From: Hyphococcus luteus
GTDB lineage: Bacteria > Pseudomonadota > Alphaproteobacteria > Caulobacterales > Parvularculaceae
NCBI RefSeq assembly: GCF_002943565.1
Contig: NZ_PJCH01000015.1
Location: 434,001 to 498,000 of the forward strand
Length of the DNA: 64,000 nucleotides
Direction of reading: 5' to 3'
The notes under the pieces were generated by a model. That model had not been told where the DNA came from, searched no databases, and was given only the letters and a program-made list of their open reading frames with translations. Made by a program: the position numbers and the translations under genes. Of the stretch, positions 42,273 to 51,502 are shown piece after piece. The stretch's first letter is position 1. Every line of letters starts with the position of its first letter.

Positions 42273-44519
42273 GTGAGTAATTACGATCGACGCATCCGTT
42301 TGGCTGAATTGTCGGACGGTCATGGGGAAACACGCACGCTTCTCGCACGGCGCCGCAAATCGTTGCGCTGGTGTTGCACCATTGCACATTGCGGTCTTGT
42401 CTTATGTTGCGGCTTTTCCTCAATCGCACCTGCACTCGCGAACTCCGAGGAAAGTCAATCGACCGAGAGGGACGAGGGCGCTTCGCCCGAGACGATTATC
42501 GTTATCGGCAAACGCGAAAGCAAATCCACAGACGGCTACAAGCCCGAAACCGTCGCCACCACCGGCCCCTGGGGCGGGCGGTCGATCCAGGACGTTCCCT
42601 ATTCCATCACCGTATTGCCGAGCGAATTCATCGAAAACACCGTCGCGCGCAATCTCGATTCCCTGTTCACTGCGAGCCCTCTTGTCCAGGCAGGCCAGTC
42701 CCAGGACGTCAACAACATTGCACAGGCGACGCTGCGCGGCTTCAATGTCGCCAGAGCCTATGTCAACGGCGTGCAAAACAACAATCTCGGCATGGGCGTG
42801 TTCGTCGAGGAGATCGGGCAGCTGGAACTGCTCAACGGGCTGTCCGGCTTTCTGTATGGAGCAAGCCCCGTCGGCGGCGTCATCAACTACCAGCTTAAAC
42901 GGCCGACCGAATATGATTTGCGCAACATCACCCTCGGCAATTACGGCGGCGAACAGTTTTACGCCCATGCGGATTTCGGCGGCGCGCTTGGCGCCGAGGG
43001 CCGTTTTGGCTACCGGCTCAACTTGCTCTATCAGGACGGCGACACGCCAATCGACCATCAGTCGCTTCAGCGCGGCATGGTCAGCATTGCGGCGGACTGG
43101 CGGCCCACCGATGATATGGCGCTTGAGTTTTTTCTATCGACGAAAGATTACGAACTCAATGGGCGTCAGTTTCAGTTTTTCCTGAACGGCAACGTCCCGC
43201 CCGCCATCGACGGATCGAAACTTTACGCGCCGAAAGACACCTATCTCGACGTCGAGTCGAGGGACGCCGGCGCAACTTTCGCCTATGCCCCCTCCGACGA
43301 CTGGGCGATCCGCGCCGCCTATGCCTTCAAGAAGGATACGCGCTCGCTGGTCTATCCCCTTGGCAGCCTCCTGCCAGGCGATACGGAATTCCAGTTCACC
43401 CTCTATGGCGGACGCAACGGGGCGAAAACCAACGGCGGATATTTCTATGTCGACCGCGCCTTCTCCACGGGACCGGTAAAACACCGGCTCACCATAGGCA
43501 CCAACGGGCATTTCTTCGTCAACAGCCTCGCGATCCAGTCAAACGGCTTTCCCTCTTTCTTCTCCGATCCTTACGTCTACGCGCTTTCCGACCGCTCTGT
43601 CGTTGACTTGCCGGTCCCGGACTGGGATATCGACGACTCCTACACGATCGTGAATGCAAGAAGCCGCAATCTTAACGGGATTATTGGCGACGACATTGCG
43701 TTCGGCGAAAAATGGTCGATGCTGCTCGGGCTCAATCTCAGCAACATTCGCTCGGAAAGTTTCGACTTCGCGACCGGCGCGGCGCTGCCCGGCACGCTGT
43801 ACGACGAAACGGCGCTCACCCCCACGGCCTCGCTGCTGTTCAAGCCCCATGATAATTTTACCGCCTATGCGAGCTACATGGAGTCGATCGAACAAGGCGC
43901 CATCGTCGGCCCCACATACGCCAACGCCAACCAGATCCTGGAGCCCTTGACGAGTCAGCAGTTCGAGATCGGCGCCAAGGCGAATCTCAAGGGCGTTCTT
44001 CTCACCGGCGCGCTCTTCCAGATCGAAAAGGCGAGCGAGCGTTCCGACGACGGAACGATGATGGGCCTTTATGTCCAGGACGGACTTCAAGTTCACAGGG
44101 GCCTCGAACTCAGCGCGAGCGGCAAACCTTTCAGGGAACTCAGCGTCATCGCAGGGCTGACCCTGCTGGACGCTGAAATACGCGAAAGCGCCGATCCCGC
44201 GCTCAACGGGCGGCGGCCGAACTGGGTCGCGCAGGAAATCTTCAAGGTCTATGCGGAATATTTCCCCGATATCCTGCCCGGCGTGACCTTCACAGGCGGT
44301 CTCTACTATACAGGAGAACAATATCAGGATCCGCTCAACACCCGCACGATTCCCGATTACATGCTTGTCGACGTCGGGGCGCGCTATAAAACGGAGCTGT
44401 TCGGGCAGACTGTCGTGATGCGCGTGAACGTGACCAATGTCGGCGACAAGCGTTATTGGGCCGCCACCTCGCCCGGCGCGCCGCGAACGGCGGCGTTCTC
44501 AATTACCGGCGAGTTTTGA
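42273..44519 (+). CDS. TonB-dependent siderophore receptor
   Basis: 748-residue outer-membrane receptor: signal region (LRWCCTIAHCGLVLCCGFSSIAPALA), TonB-box-like ETIIVIGKRES, plug segments (RSIQDVPYSITVLPSEFIE, ATLRGFNVARAYVNGVQ, GLSGFLYGASPVGGVINYQLKRP) and a C-terminal strand ending AAFSITGEF. The SIQDVPYSITVLPSEFIE plug pattern marks the siderophore-receptor subfamily. GTG 42273 has a strong GAGGGGG ribosome-binding site; an ATG at 42237 is an alternative. It heads a four-gene Fe-siderophore uptake operon. No Fur box is evident by eye. Confidence 0.9.
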   Translation: MSNYDRRIRLAELSDGHGETRTLLARRRKSLRWCCTIAHCGLVLCCGFSSIAPALANSEESQSTERDEGASPETIIVIGKRESKSTDGYKPETVATTGPWGGRSIQDVPYSITVLPSEFIENTVARNLDSLFTASPLVQAGQSQDVNNIAQATLRGFNVARAYVNGVQNNNLGMGVFVEEIGQLELLNGLSGFLYGASPVGGVINYQLKRPTEYDLRNITLGNYGGEQFYAHADFGGALGAEGRFGYRLNLLYQDGDTPIDHQSLQRGMVSIAADWRPTDDMALEFFLSTKDYELNGRQFQFFLNGNVPPAIDGSKLYAPKDTYLDVESRDAGATFAYAPSDDWAIRAAYAFKKDTRSLVYPLGSLLPGDTEFQFTLYGGRNGAKTNGGYFYVDRAFSTGPVKHRLTIGTNGHFFVNSLAIQSNGFPSFFSDPYVYALSDRSVVDLPVPDWDIDDSYTIVNARSRNLNGIIGDDIAFGEKWSMLLGLNLSNIRSESFDFATGAALPGTLYDETALTPTASLLFKPHDNFTAYASYMESIEQGAIVGPTYANANQILEPLTSQQFEIGAKANLKGVLLTGALFQIEKASERSDDGTMMGLYVQDGLQVHRGLELSASGKPFRELSVIAGLTLLDAEIRESADPALNGRRPNWVAQEIFKVYAEYFPDILPGVTFTGGLYYTGEQYQDPLNTRTIPDYMLVDVGARYKTELFGQTVVMRVNVTNVGDKRYWAATSPGAPRTAAFSITGEF

Positions 44520-44602
44520 CCTCGTCCGGCATGGGGGGCGCTTCGCTCATCCCGCCGCGATCCGCGACTGTGTTGCGCAAGGACGCAGGCCGGAAAAGTG
44601 AA

Positions 44603-45502
44603 ATGCACAAGCGGGGCATGAACCTCACGCGCCGGGCAGTGTTGCAGGGGATGAGCCTGCCTGCGCTCGCTGCCTGCGCTCCCGCTCCGGCTGGATTGTC
44701 CCGCGGCGGCGTCGCCGCGCTCGACTGGGCGCTCGCTGAAACCATGATCGCCCTCGGCGAGCCGCCCGCCGGCGTCGTCGCCGCCGCCGACTGGCGCCGC
44801 TTTGTCGTCGAGCCTGCCTTGCCAGATGGCGTCACCGATCTCGGCCTGCAACAGGAACTGAATTTCGAGCTCATTGCCGCGTTGCGCCCGCGGCTCATTC
44901 TCATATCGCCGTTTCTGGAGCGCTTCAAACCGAAGCTTGACCGCATCGCGCCATCGGTCAATCTCTCGGTCTATGAACACGCAGACACGCCGCTGGCCAA
45001 CCGCATCAGGATTACCCGGAAGCTGGCCTCGCATATCGACGCCGAGCACGCGGCTGACGCGTATATTTCCGCGCTCGACGCGTTGCGCGATGAGGCGGAA
45101 GCGCGTCTTTCCAGGCTGAAGCGACGGCCGGTGCTGCTTGTCAGCTTCATCGACAATCGCCATGCGCGCGTTTACGGCGGAAGCAGTCTTTACGCCGATA
45201 CGCTCGCCTGGCTCGGCCTCCAAAACGGCTGGAGAAAACCTGTGGGCTATTTCGGCTTCGCAACTGTAGGTCTGGAAGACCTCGCCACGGCAGCCGATGT
45301 CGAACTGATTGCGGTCGAACCCGTTCCGCCGGATATTTCACGAGCGTTGTCGTCAAGTCCGCTATGGACCGAACTGCCCTTCGTCAAGGCCGGGCGCGAA
45401 GGACGCATTCCCCCGGTGTTCATGTTCGGCGCCCTGCCCTCCGCACAACGCTTCGCCAAGCTGCTGCTCGCCTATCTGGAAACAAAATGGGACAGAGCTT
45501 GA
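44603..45502 (+). CDS. Siderophore ABC transporter substrate-binding lipoprotein
   Basis: 299-residue FecB/FhuD-type periplasmic binding protein. The N-terminus NLTRRAVLQGMSLPALAACAP combines a Tat-like RR motif and a lipobox (Leu-Ala-Ala-Cys), so it is probably a membrane-anchored lipoprotein. ALDWALAETMIALGEPPAGVVAA and DLGLQQELNFELIAALRPRLIL are typical of the two-lobed helical-backbone family. The open frame extends further upstream to 44456, inside the receptor gene. 44603 is chosen for its signal peptide. Its end overlaps the permease start by 16 bp. Confidence 0.87.
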   Translation: MHKRGMNLTRRAVLQGMSLPALAACAPAPAGLSRGGVAALDWALAETMIALGEPPAGVVAAADWRRFVVEPALPDGVTDLGLQQELNFELIAALRPRLILISPFLERFKPKLDRIAPSVNLSVYEHADTPLANRIRITRKLASHIDAEHAADAYISALDALRDEAEARLSRLKRRPVLLVSFIDNRHARVYGGSSLYADTLAWLGLQNGWRKPVGYFGFATVGLEDLATAADVELIAVEPVPPDISRALSSSPLWTELPFVKAGREGRIPPVFMFGALPSAQRFAKLLLAYLETKWDRA

Positions 45503-47484
45503 AACGGACGCTTGATCCAGGATTGTTGTCCGGCGCCTTATCGGCCGCCGCGGTGATATTCGGCGCCATTCTCTTGCGCGAGCCTTTGCAAACAAGCCTC
45601 GCTGCAGATTCGGTTGAGGAGCAATTCGAGCGCCTCATCTTGCTGCACGCGACTTTGCCGCGGATAACGATGGCGATTCTCTGCGGCGCCGGGCTCGCCT
45701 TGTCGGGGACGATCCTTCAGCAAGTGCTTCGCAATCCTCTGGTCGCTCCCGACACGGTGGCGGTGAACGCCGGGGCAAGGCTCGCCCTCGCCCTTGCCGC
45801 CGTCCTGGCGCCAGGCCTGCTCGGCTTTGGCCGGGATCTCGTCGCGATCGCCGGCGCAGCCGTCTCAACCCTTCTCGTCCTCGCGATTGCAGGCTCGCGG
45901 CGATATTCCCCGCTATCGATGATCCTCGCCGGTCTCGTGGTCAGTCTCTATTGCGGGGCCGCGTCAACCGTCCTTGTGCTGCTCAAGGACCGGTATCTGG
46001 TCGGTCTTTTCATCTGGGGCTCCGGCTCCCTGAGCCAGCAAAGCTGGGAGCCCGCCATTCAACTGGCGCTGCGCCTGCTGGCTTGCGGGCTCCCTCTCGC
46101 GATGCTGATGCGCCCCCTGTCAGTCATGGACGCCGGTGAAGAGGCGGCGCGCGCCGTCGGCGTGCCGGTCGAGCGGGTCCGGATATTCGCGGTTGGGCTC
46201 GCCGTGCTGATGGCGGCGTTCGTCACCAGTGCGGTCGGCGTGATCGGTTTCATCGGCCTTGCCGCGCCCGCCCTCGCAACTCTGTGCGGCGCTGAGCGAT
46301 TTGTCGCGCGGTGCTTTTGGTCGACTATATTTGGCGCCCTGCTGCTTGTGGTCACAGACCTGGCGGTTCAGGTGACAGGCGGGGACGGCGGCGCCTTCAT
46401 CCCCACCGGCGCGGTGACGGCGGTGATCGGTTCGCCTCTGCTGCTTGTCTTCCTTTCGCGGCTACGCTCGCGCGAGCCGCAACTTCTTGCGGTCGATGCG
46501 AGCATGCCAGTGCGTACGCCGCATCCGGCCCGAAACGCGCCTGTATGGGCCTTTCTTGCGGCGGGGGCCCTGCTTTGTCTGTGCTTCCTTCCGCTCATCG
46601 GCCGCGCGCCGGACGGAAGCTGGTTCATTCTGCCTGCCAACATGTTCGGCGAAATCATGCCCTGGCGTTTGCCGCGCACGCTTGGCGCGGCGGGCGCCGG
46701 CGGCCTTCTCGCGATTGGCGGATACATCCTCCAGCGGGTGACGCAGAACCCGATGGCCAGCCCCGAAATCATCGGCGTGAGCGCCGGCGCGATCATGGGC
46801 GCGGCCATCGTTCTCGCTCTGGGCGGCGCAGCCTCCGAAATCAGTCTCGGCCTTGCGGCTGCGGCAGGATCGTTCGCGGCGCTAGTATTCGTTCTCAACA
46901 TTGCGTTTCGCGGACCGGCGGCGCCCGAACGGATGCTGCTGGCGGGCGTCGCCCTGACGGCGCTCGTCGACGCCGCCGTCGGCGTGTTTTCCGCCAGCGG
47001 CAGTCCGTCCGCCGTTCTCTTACTCGCCTGGATGGCCGGCTCCGCCGGCGGCGTCGACATGACGATGGCGGCGAGCGCGTGCGCGGCGGCGCTGATCTTT
47101 CTCTGCGTCGCATTGCTCGGTTCGCGCTGGCTAGCCGTCCTGCCCCTGGGAACGCCCGTCGCCGCCGGGGTCGGCGTGCGGGTTCCGCTCGCGCTTTCCT
47201 CTCTCTTCGCACTTGTCGCGGTGATGACAGCCATCGCCACCCCGGTGATCGGACCATTGACCTTTGTCGGGCTGATGGCGCCCCATATGGTTCGCCTGCT
47301 TGGCGTCAGAAGCGCGCCGGCGGGTCTTGTCGCGAGCGCGCTGACGGGCGCCGCGCTGATGACGATCGCCGACAGCCTTGCGAGGACCATTGCGTTCCCG
47401 CTTCAACTGCCGACCGGCGTGCTGGCAAGCCTGATCTCCGGTCCCGTTCTTCTTCTGCTGATCGCAAAGGGAAGGAAGCAATGA
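45487..47484 (+). CDS. fhuB: Fe3+-siderophore ABC transporter permease, fused FecCD-type (FhuB-like)
   Basis: 665-residue fusion of two FecCD-family permease halves, each with about ten transmembrane helices. Half 1 carries RITMAILCGAGLALSGTILQQVLRNPLVAPD. Half 2, from about residue 340, carries LPRTLGAAGAGGLLAIGGYILQRVTQNPMASPEIIGVSAGA. The duplication is the FhuB arrangement, used for hydroxamate siderophores in E. coli. ATG 45487 is the start; the longer open frame from 45364 lies inside the binding-protein gene. It ends overlapping the ATPase start (ATGA, 47481-47484). Confidence 0.9.
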   Translation: MGQSLKRTLDPGLLSGALSAAAVIFGAILLREPLQTSLAADSVEEQFERLILLHATLPRITMAILCGAGLALSGTILQQVLRNPLVAPDTVAVNAGARLALALAAVLAPGLLGFGRDLVAIAGAAVSTLLVLAIAGSRRYSPLSMILAGLVVSLYCGAASTVLVLLKDRYLVGLFIWGSGSLSQQSWEPAIQLALRLLACGLPLAMLMRPLSVMDAGEEAARAVGVPVERVRIFAVGLAVLMAAFVTSAVGVIGFIGLAAPALATLCGAERFVARCFWSTIFGALLLVVTDLAVQVTGGDGGAFIPTGAVTAVIGSPLLLVFLSRLRSREPQLLAVDASMPVRTPHPARNAPVWAFLAAGALLCLCFLPLIGRAPDGSWFILPANMFGEIMPWRLPRTLGAAGAGGLLAIGGYILQRVTQNPMASPEIIGVSAGAIMGAAIVLALGGAASEISLGLAAAAGSFAALVFVLNIAFRGPAAPERMLLAGVALTALVDAAVGVFSASGSPSAVLLLAWMAGSAGGVDMTMAASACAAALIFLCVALLGSRWLAVLPLGTPVAAGVGVRVPLALSSLFALVAVMTAIATPVIGPLTFVGLMAPHMVRLLGVRSAPAGLVASALTGAALMTIADSLARTIAFPLQLPTGVLASLISGPVLLLLIAKGRKQ

Positions 47485-48317
47485 ACGAAATCCAGACTGG
47501 AGCACCGGCGTCGACGAGCGATACGCCAGAGAAAGCCGATGGCGCCGCTGTCGAGATCAAGGCCGCCTCCGTGTCGATTGGCGATGTCAACCTGCTCAAC
47601 AATATCGACATCCGATTGGCGCCGTTATGCGTCACCGGCCTGATCGGCCCCAACGGCGCCGGCAAGTCCACTCTCGCAAAAGTCGTCGCGCGCCAGCTGT
47701 CGCTTTCTTCCGGCGAATGCAGGCTCGATGAAAAACCCTATGACGCCTTCGGCGCGCGCGATTTCGCCCGCCGCATCGCATATCTTCCCCAATCCATCCC
47801 CGTCGCCACCGGCCTGACCGTGCATGAGTTGGTCCGCACCGGGCGATATCCGTGGCACGGCGCCCTTGGACAATTCTCCGCCGATGACCGCGCGGCGGTC
47901 GACGAGGCTCTGGCCATCACCGGCATGGACAAGCTTGCAGACCGCTCGACGGACACTCTTTCCGGCGGAGAACGCCAACGCTGCTGGATCGCAATGCTTC
48001 TGGCGCAGCAGGCAAGCGTCCTGATTCTGGATGAGCCAATTTCCGCGCTCGACATACGCTTTCAGATTGAAACGATGAATCTTGTGCGCAGCATCTCTCG
48101 CATGCGTGCAGTCTCAATTCTGATTATCCTGCACGACATCAATCTCGCGGCGCGCTATTGCGATGAAATTGTAGCTCTTAAGGAAGGTCGCATCGCCTGG
48201 CGGGGACCGGCGGCCTCTCTCATCGACCCGGCTGTCCTGGAGCCTATCTACGACGTCCGGATGACCGTCCACACCGCCGGGGTTGTGAAACTCGCGTTTC
48301 CAAAGCTCGCTGATTAA
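47481..48317 (+). CDS. fhuC: Siderophore ABC transporter ATP-binding protein (FhuC-like)
   Basis: 278-residue ABC ATPase: Walker A GPNGAGKST (about residue 57), Q-loop LPQS, ABC signature LSGGERQR, Walker B VLILDEP and the switch His in ILHDINLAARY. The FecE/FhuC pattern is clear. Start ATG 47481 overlaps the permease stop by 4 bp. It energises import of the ferric siderophore delivered by the receptor and binding lipoprotein upstream. It is convergent with an unknown gene ending 18 bp away. Confidence 0.93.
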   Translation: MNEIQTGAPASTSDTPEKADGAAVEIKAASVSIGDVNLLNNIDIRLAPLCVTGLIGPNGAGKSTLAKVVARQLSLSSGECRLDEKPYDAFGARDFARRIAYLPQSIPVATGLTVHELVRTGRYPWHGALGQFSADDRAAVDEALAITGMDKLADRSTDTLSGGERQRCWIAMLLAQQASVLILDEPISALDIRFQIETMNLVRSISRMRAVSILIILHDINLAARYCDEIVALKEGRIAWRGPAASLIDPAVLEPIYDVRMTVHTAGVVKLAFPKLAD

Positions 48318-48335
48318 ACGCAAACCGGATCCTGG

Positions 48336-49157
48336 TCACTTCCAGAACGGGCGATTGACGGTCATCAACACAATCCCCTTTTCCACAATATGTTTTTCAC
48401 AGTCGATCAGGGCGTCATTGTCCGCCATCAGCTTCCTACGCCAATCAGCCGCTGAGGTCTCCCATCGGGCGGGCAAGTCCTCGGCATCGTAAAACCTGTC
48501 GACCAACTCTGTCAGATAACCGGCGATATCGTGTCCATGCCGAATAGCATACATGCACATTTTTGCGAAATAGGTTTGACTGAGCAGCGTCCAGTCCGAT
48601 TGCGCAAGGGCGTCCCATCGTTCCGGCGACCGGGCCAAAGCCTCGCCGGAAATTCGTTGCGCATCAATCGCATCGGCCTGAAAGCGCGGAATTTCGATGC
48701 TGCCGGCGCGTGACTTCAGTATGCCGATTGTATGCTGATACCCTGCGAGCTTCGCCGAAAGAATGGAAATCTCCTGCACGAGCGATGGCGTCAACGCATT
48801 CAAATGAACCATGATTTGATCGTTTACATTGTCGATAGCCGTTTCGATCTGCGCCAATTGCTCGACGAAATCTGCATTCAAAATGATTTCATCGTCCTCT
48901 GACGAAAACAACCGCAGCGTGGATTTTGCAAGCTGCACTCCCGAAACAAGCAAAGCCGTCGCAAGTTGTTTTCTGGTGTCAAGCCATTTTCTCTCCGTGT
49001 TCTTATAGTCGATATGTTGCAGCAGACGCGTCAGCAGGACGGTGACCAGGATCACTTCGAGCGCCATAACATGGAGACCCGCCGTGATGTTATCCAGATA
49101 ACCGGGATGGTTGTAGATATCGCCTATGTTCTTGAAGAACGCCGCCGCCCATTCCAT
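48336..49157 (-). CDS. Hypothetical membrane-anchored protein
   Basis: 273-residue protein that I cannot assign. It has one clear hydrophobic segment near residues 27-46 (GLHVMALEVILVTVLLTRLL). The rest is largely helical, with coiled-coil-like stretches (FVEQLAQIETAIDNVNDQIMVHLNAL). Met at 49157 is preferred, with GGGGGCGG upstream; an earlier in-frame start lies at 49205. The N-terminal segment is probably periplasmic or short, with a cytoplasmic helical domain. It is convergent with the siderophore operon and shows no link to it. Confidence 0.55.
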   Translation of the reverse strand: MEWAAAFFKNIGDIYNHPGYLDNITAGLHVMALEVILVTVLLTRLLQHIDYKNTERKWLDTRKQLATALLVSGVQLAKSTLRLFSSEDDEIILNADFVEQLAQIETAIDNVNDQIMVHLNALTPSLVQEISILSAKLAGYQHTIGILKSRAGSIEIPRFQADAIDAQRISGEALARSPERWDALAQSDWTLLSQTYFAKMCMYAIRHGHDIAGYLTELVDRFYDAEDLPARWETSAADWRRKLMADNDALIDCEKHIVEKGIVLMTVNRPFWK

Positions 49158-49668
49158 GTTTCCGCCCCCGCTAAAGTGCATGGATATTGAAGGCTTGTAA
49201 CACAAGGGCTTGCAGATTGCATCTCACTGGCGGCATTCGACGAAACCAGGCCGATGACTTCCATCACGAATGAAACAACAGGCGCTTTCGAAGCACCCAA
49301 GCTGTGTCCGATCAGTACGGGAGGCGGAAACCGCCAGGTTAGGCCCATATAGCTCTCGCTCAGCCAACGGTTTCAATGCGTGCATCACATTGATCCGGCC
49401 AAAACCAAAAACAGATTATGGCTTCCGCTCGCACTTGATAGTGTCTCCCCACTTGATCCGGCTCCCGCTATCCGGGCGCGCCAAACAGATAGAGCTTCGA
49501 TTAGGTACAAAATTATGGATATACACAAGCAACAGCGCTAATAGCCATTCGCCAATTAGCGGTTTGGAAACAATATTGTAATGCCAACGGCCCAAAATCG
49601 ACTGTCGAGTCCCCGAACTCGTGTCGCACGGTAAATTTTTCGAACAGGCGCGGCCTGTTAATTTCAGC
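49158..49668. other. Intergenic region, possible gene remnant
   Basis: 511 bp between the unknown membrane protein and the truncated reductase gene. On the minus strand near 49290-49420 a frame reads FGFGRINVMHALKPLAERELYG. This resembles the C-terminal GxGRINxxxAL segment of subtilase-type proteases, but it is short and soon disrupted, so it would be only a decayed scrap. Otherwise I see nothing I can support. The region lies at the left edge of a mosaic of broken aromatic genes. Confidence 0.3.
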
Positions 49669-50403
49669 CTAGAGGTCTAAAGCAAGAAAGGGTGTTTTTG
49701 CTCGAGAACAACATGGAAGAAAAAGCTTGCCCTCTTCTTGCTCTTCCGGTGTGAGATAATTGTCCCTGTGATCCGGCGTCCCCTCCAGAACGCCTGTCAG
49801 GCAAGTCCCGCAAACCCCCTGCGAACAGGACGTCGGAACTTTAATCCCATGTTCCTCGAGAACCTCCGTCACTCTCTTTCCTGCGGGGATCGTGATGGTC
49901 TGCCCGGAGCTTGCGATCTTCACATCGAAACTACTGCTGTCCTCTTCAACCAACTCCTCCGCCTCGAAACACTCGTAATGGATTTGGCTCTCCGGCCAAC
50001 CGCTATCTCGTGCAAATCCAAGAACAGCGTCCATAAATCCCTTTGGTCCGCAGACATATAAACGGGTATCAAGCTGCGGTTCGCCGAGTACAGATTCGAA
50101 ATCGAGCTTTTGGTTGACGTCTTGATCGTCGAAATGAAAGTGGACGGCGTCCGCATATGACGATTCCGCTAAGCGTGAACGGAACGCGACCCGGTCTTCG
50201 GATCGCGCGCAATAGTGCATCTCGAAGTCACCGCTCTCCTGCGAGAGTTGCTCCGCCATGCACAGGATCGGCGTGATGCCGATTCCGCCCGCGAAAAGCA
50301 GACTTTTTCTCGCGCGCGGCGCTAATCTAAAAAGATTTCTAGGCTGACTGATTTCCAGAACATCGCCCCAATCGCGAAAAATTCGAAGGTGCGTCCTTCG
50401 CAC
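49669..50403 (-). pseudogene. Phthalate-dioxygenase-reductase/VanB-like oxidoreductase, 5'-truncated
   Basis: 244-residue frame with the C-terminal two-thirds of a class IA oxygenase reductase. It has the NAD-binding GGIGITPILCMAEQL and YVCGPKGFMDAVL, then a plant-type ferredoxin domain with CSQGVCGTCLTG and a final Cys. The N-terminal flavin-binding barrel with the RxYS motif (about 95 residues) is missing: homology begins at GDVLEIS about 12 residues in. A GTG at 50403 follows the hydrolase stop by 3 bp, so a truncated protein may be made by coupling. Without FMN it should not pass electrons from NADH. Confidence 0.75.
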
Positions 50404-50406
50404 GCT

Positions 50407-51348
50407 TCAGGCGGCGAAGAAGCCGGTGAGCGCGGCGAGCAGCGCCTCCGGTTGCTCCTCCGGTGGAAAGTGACCGCATTCGGATATGACTAGCGCCTCA
50501 ACATTGTCGGCCAGTGTTCGGAACTCAGCCTCCACCATATCTCCGCACGCCAGAGCGCCGGCGAACGTGAAGACCGGCACGGTGACTTTTGCAGCCATGT
50601 GGCGGCGCAGCTGCGGGATCGTTTCATCCAGCGCGCGGTAATGATCGAAGCTCGCTTTTAGCGTTCCCGGAACGCGGCGCATCAGTTCGATGTAGAAGTC
50701 GCGCGCATATTTCGGCACCGCCTCTTCCGACGCGGCCTTGGTGGCGAACTGATAATTGAAGAACAGATCCTCGCGGCCTTCCACCAGCCGTTCGTTGATA
50801 TCGAGCGCGCGATTGAAGCCGAAATGCCACAGGAAGTCGTTCATTTGCCGATGTTCCGGAATCAATGGCGGTGAAGGCGAAGCGCCCACGATCAGACCTT
50901 CGCCCAGAGCGATGCGTCTGATTCGTTCCGGCCGGCTCGCGGCCATTACATAGCCGACGATGAGGCCTATGTCGTGTCCCGCCATAAGAAAGCGGTCATA
51001 GCCAAGCGCATCCATCAAGCCGAACATGTCATTGGCCAGGGTGTCCACATCATAGCCGTCAGCCGGCTTGGCGGAAATGCCGAGCCCTCGCGGGTCCACC
51101 GCGATCACTGTGTAATGTTTGCTGAGCGGCAGCATGAGGTAACGCCAGGCAAACCAGCATTGCGGCCATCCGATATGGAGAAGCAGCGGCTCGCCGGAGC
51201 CGCCGATCACCGCATGCAATCTTACATTGCCAGTATCGACGCTGTAGCTCTGGAACGTGTCGGCGAACCCGTCGGGAAGCCGCGGCACATCTGTAACCGA
51301 GCCAAAGCCGGAAAGGAATGAGACTTTTTGGGAAGTAGCAAGGGTCAT
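50407..51348 (-). CDS. Alpha/beta hydrolase, epoxide hydrolase/haloalkane dehalogenase type
   Basis: 313-residue alpha/beta hydrolase with an Asp nucleophile: MAGHDIGLIVGY (Asp about 126 from the chosen start). The oxyanion region LLHIGWPQCW, DPRGLGISAKP and the late His in ECGHFPPEEQPEAL are present. An Asp nucleophile points to epoxide hydrolase or dehalogenase chemistry rather than an esterase. ATG 51348 is chosen because AAGGAG lies 9 bp upstream. Its end is 3 bp from the truncated reductase frame. It appears intact although its neighbours are broken. Confidence 0.8.
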   Translation of the reverse strand: MTLATSQKVSFLSGFGSVTDVPRLPDGFADTFQSYSVDTGNVRLHAVIGGSGEPLLLHIGWPQCWFAWRYLMLPLSKHYTVIAVDPRGLGISAKPADGYDVDTLANDMFGLMDALGYDRFLMAGHDIGLIVGYVMAASRPERIRRIALGEGLIVGASPSPPLIPEHRQMNDFLWHFGFNRALDINERLVEGREDLFFNYQFATKAASEEAVPKYARDFYIELMRRVPGTLKASFDHYRALDETIPQLRRHMAAKVTVPVFTFAGALACGDMVEAEFRTLADNVEALVISECGHFPPEEQPEALLAALTGFFAA

Positions 51349-51502
51349 TTGATTGCGCTCCTTCATGGCAAGAGATTTTGTCAGCGGTTCCGGATCTTAA
51401 CCGGATTGTATTTTAGCGCCTATTGCGACCTGAAAGATTGAACCGGCGCGCTCAACCAGTCCGCCCAAACAGCCCATATTGACGGCGGCCTGCGGGAAAG
51501 AC

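Noticed and set aside
42420-44321. Minus-strand frames of 212 and 260 codons within the siderophore receptor gene
   Set aside because: No domain pattern; the plus-strand receptor explains the region fully.
46311-48317. Long plus-strand open frame of 668 codons over the permease and ATPase genes
   Set aside because: Its last 278 codons are the ATPase; the first part is an out-of-frame Arg-rich reading of the permease gene with no domain pattern. The ATPase starts at 47481 with ATGA overlap.
49290-49420. Possible subtilase C-terminal remnant (GFGRINV-like frame)
   Set aside because: Only about 30 residues, bounded by a stop, and the motif is weak; kept only as a note in the intergenic entry.
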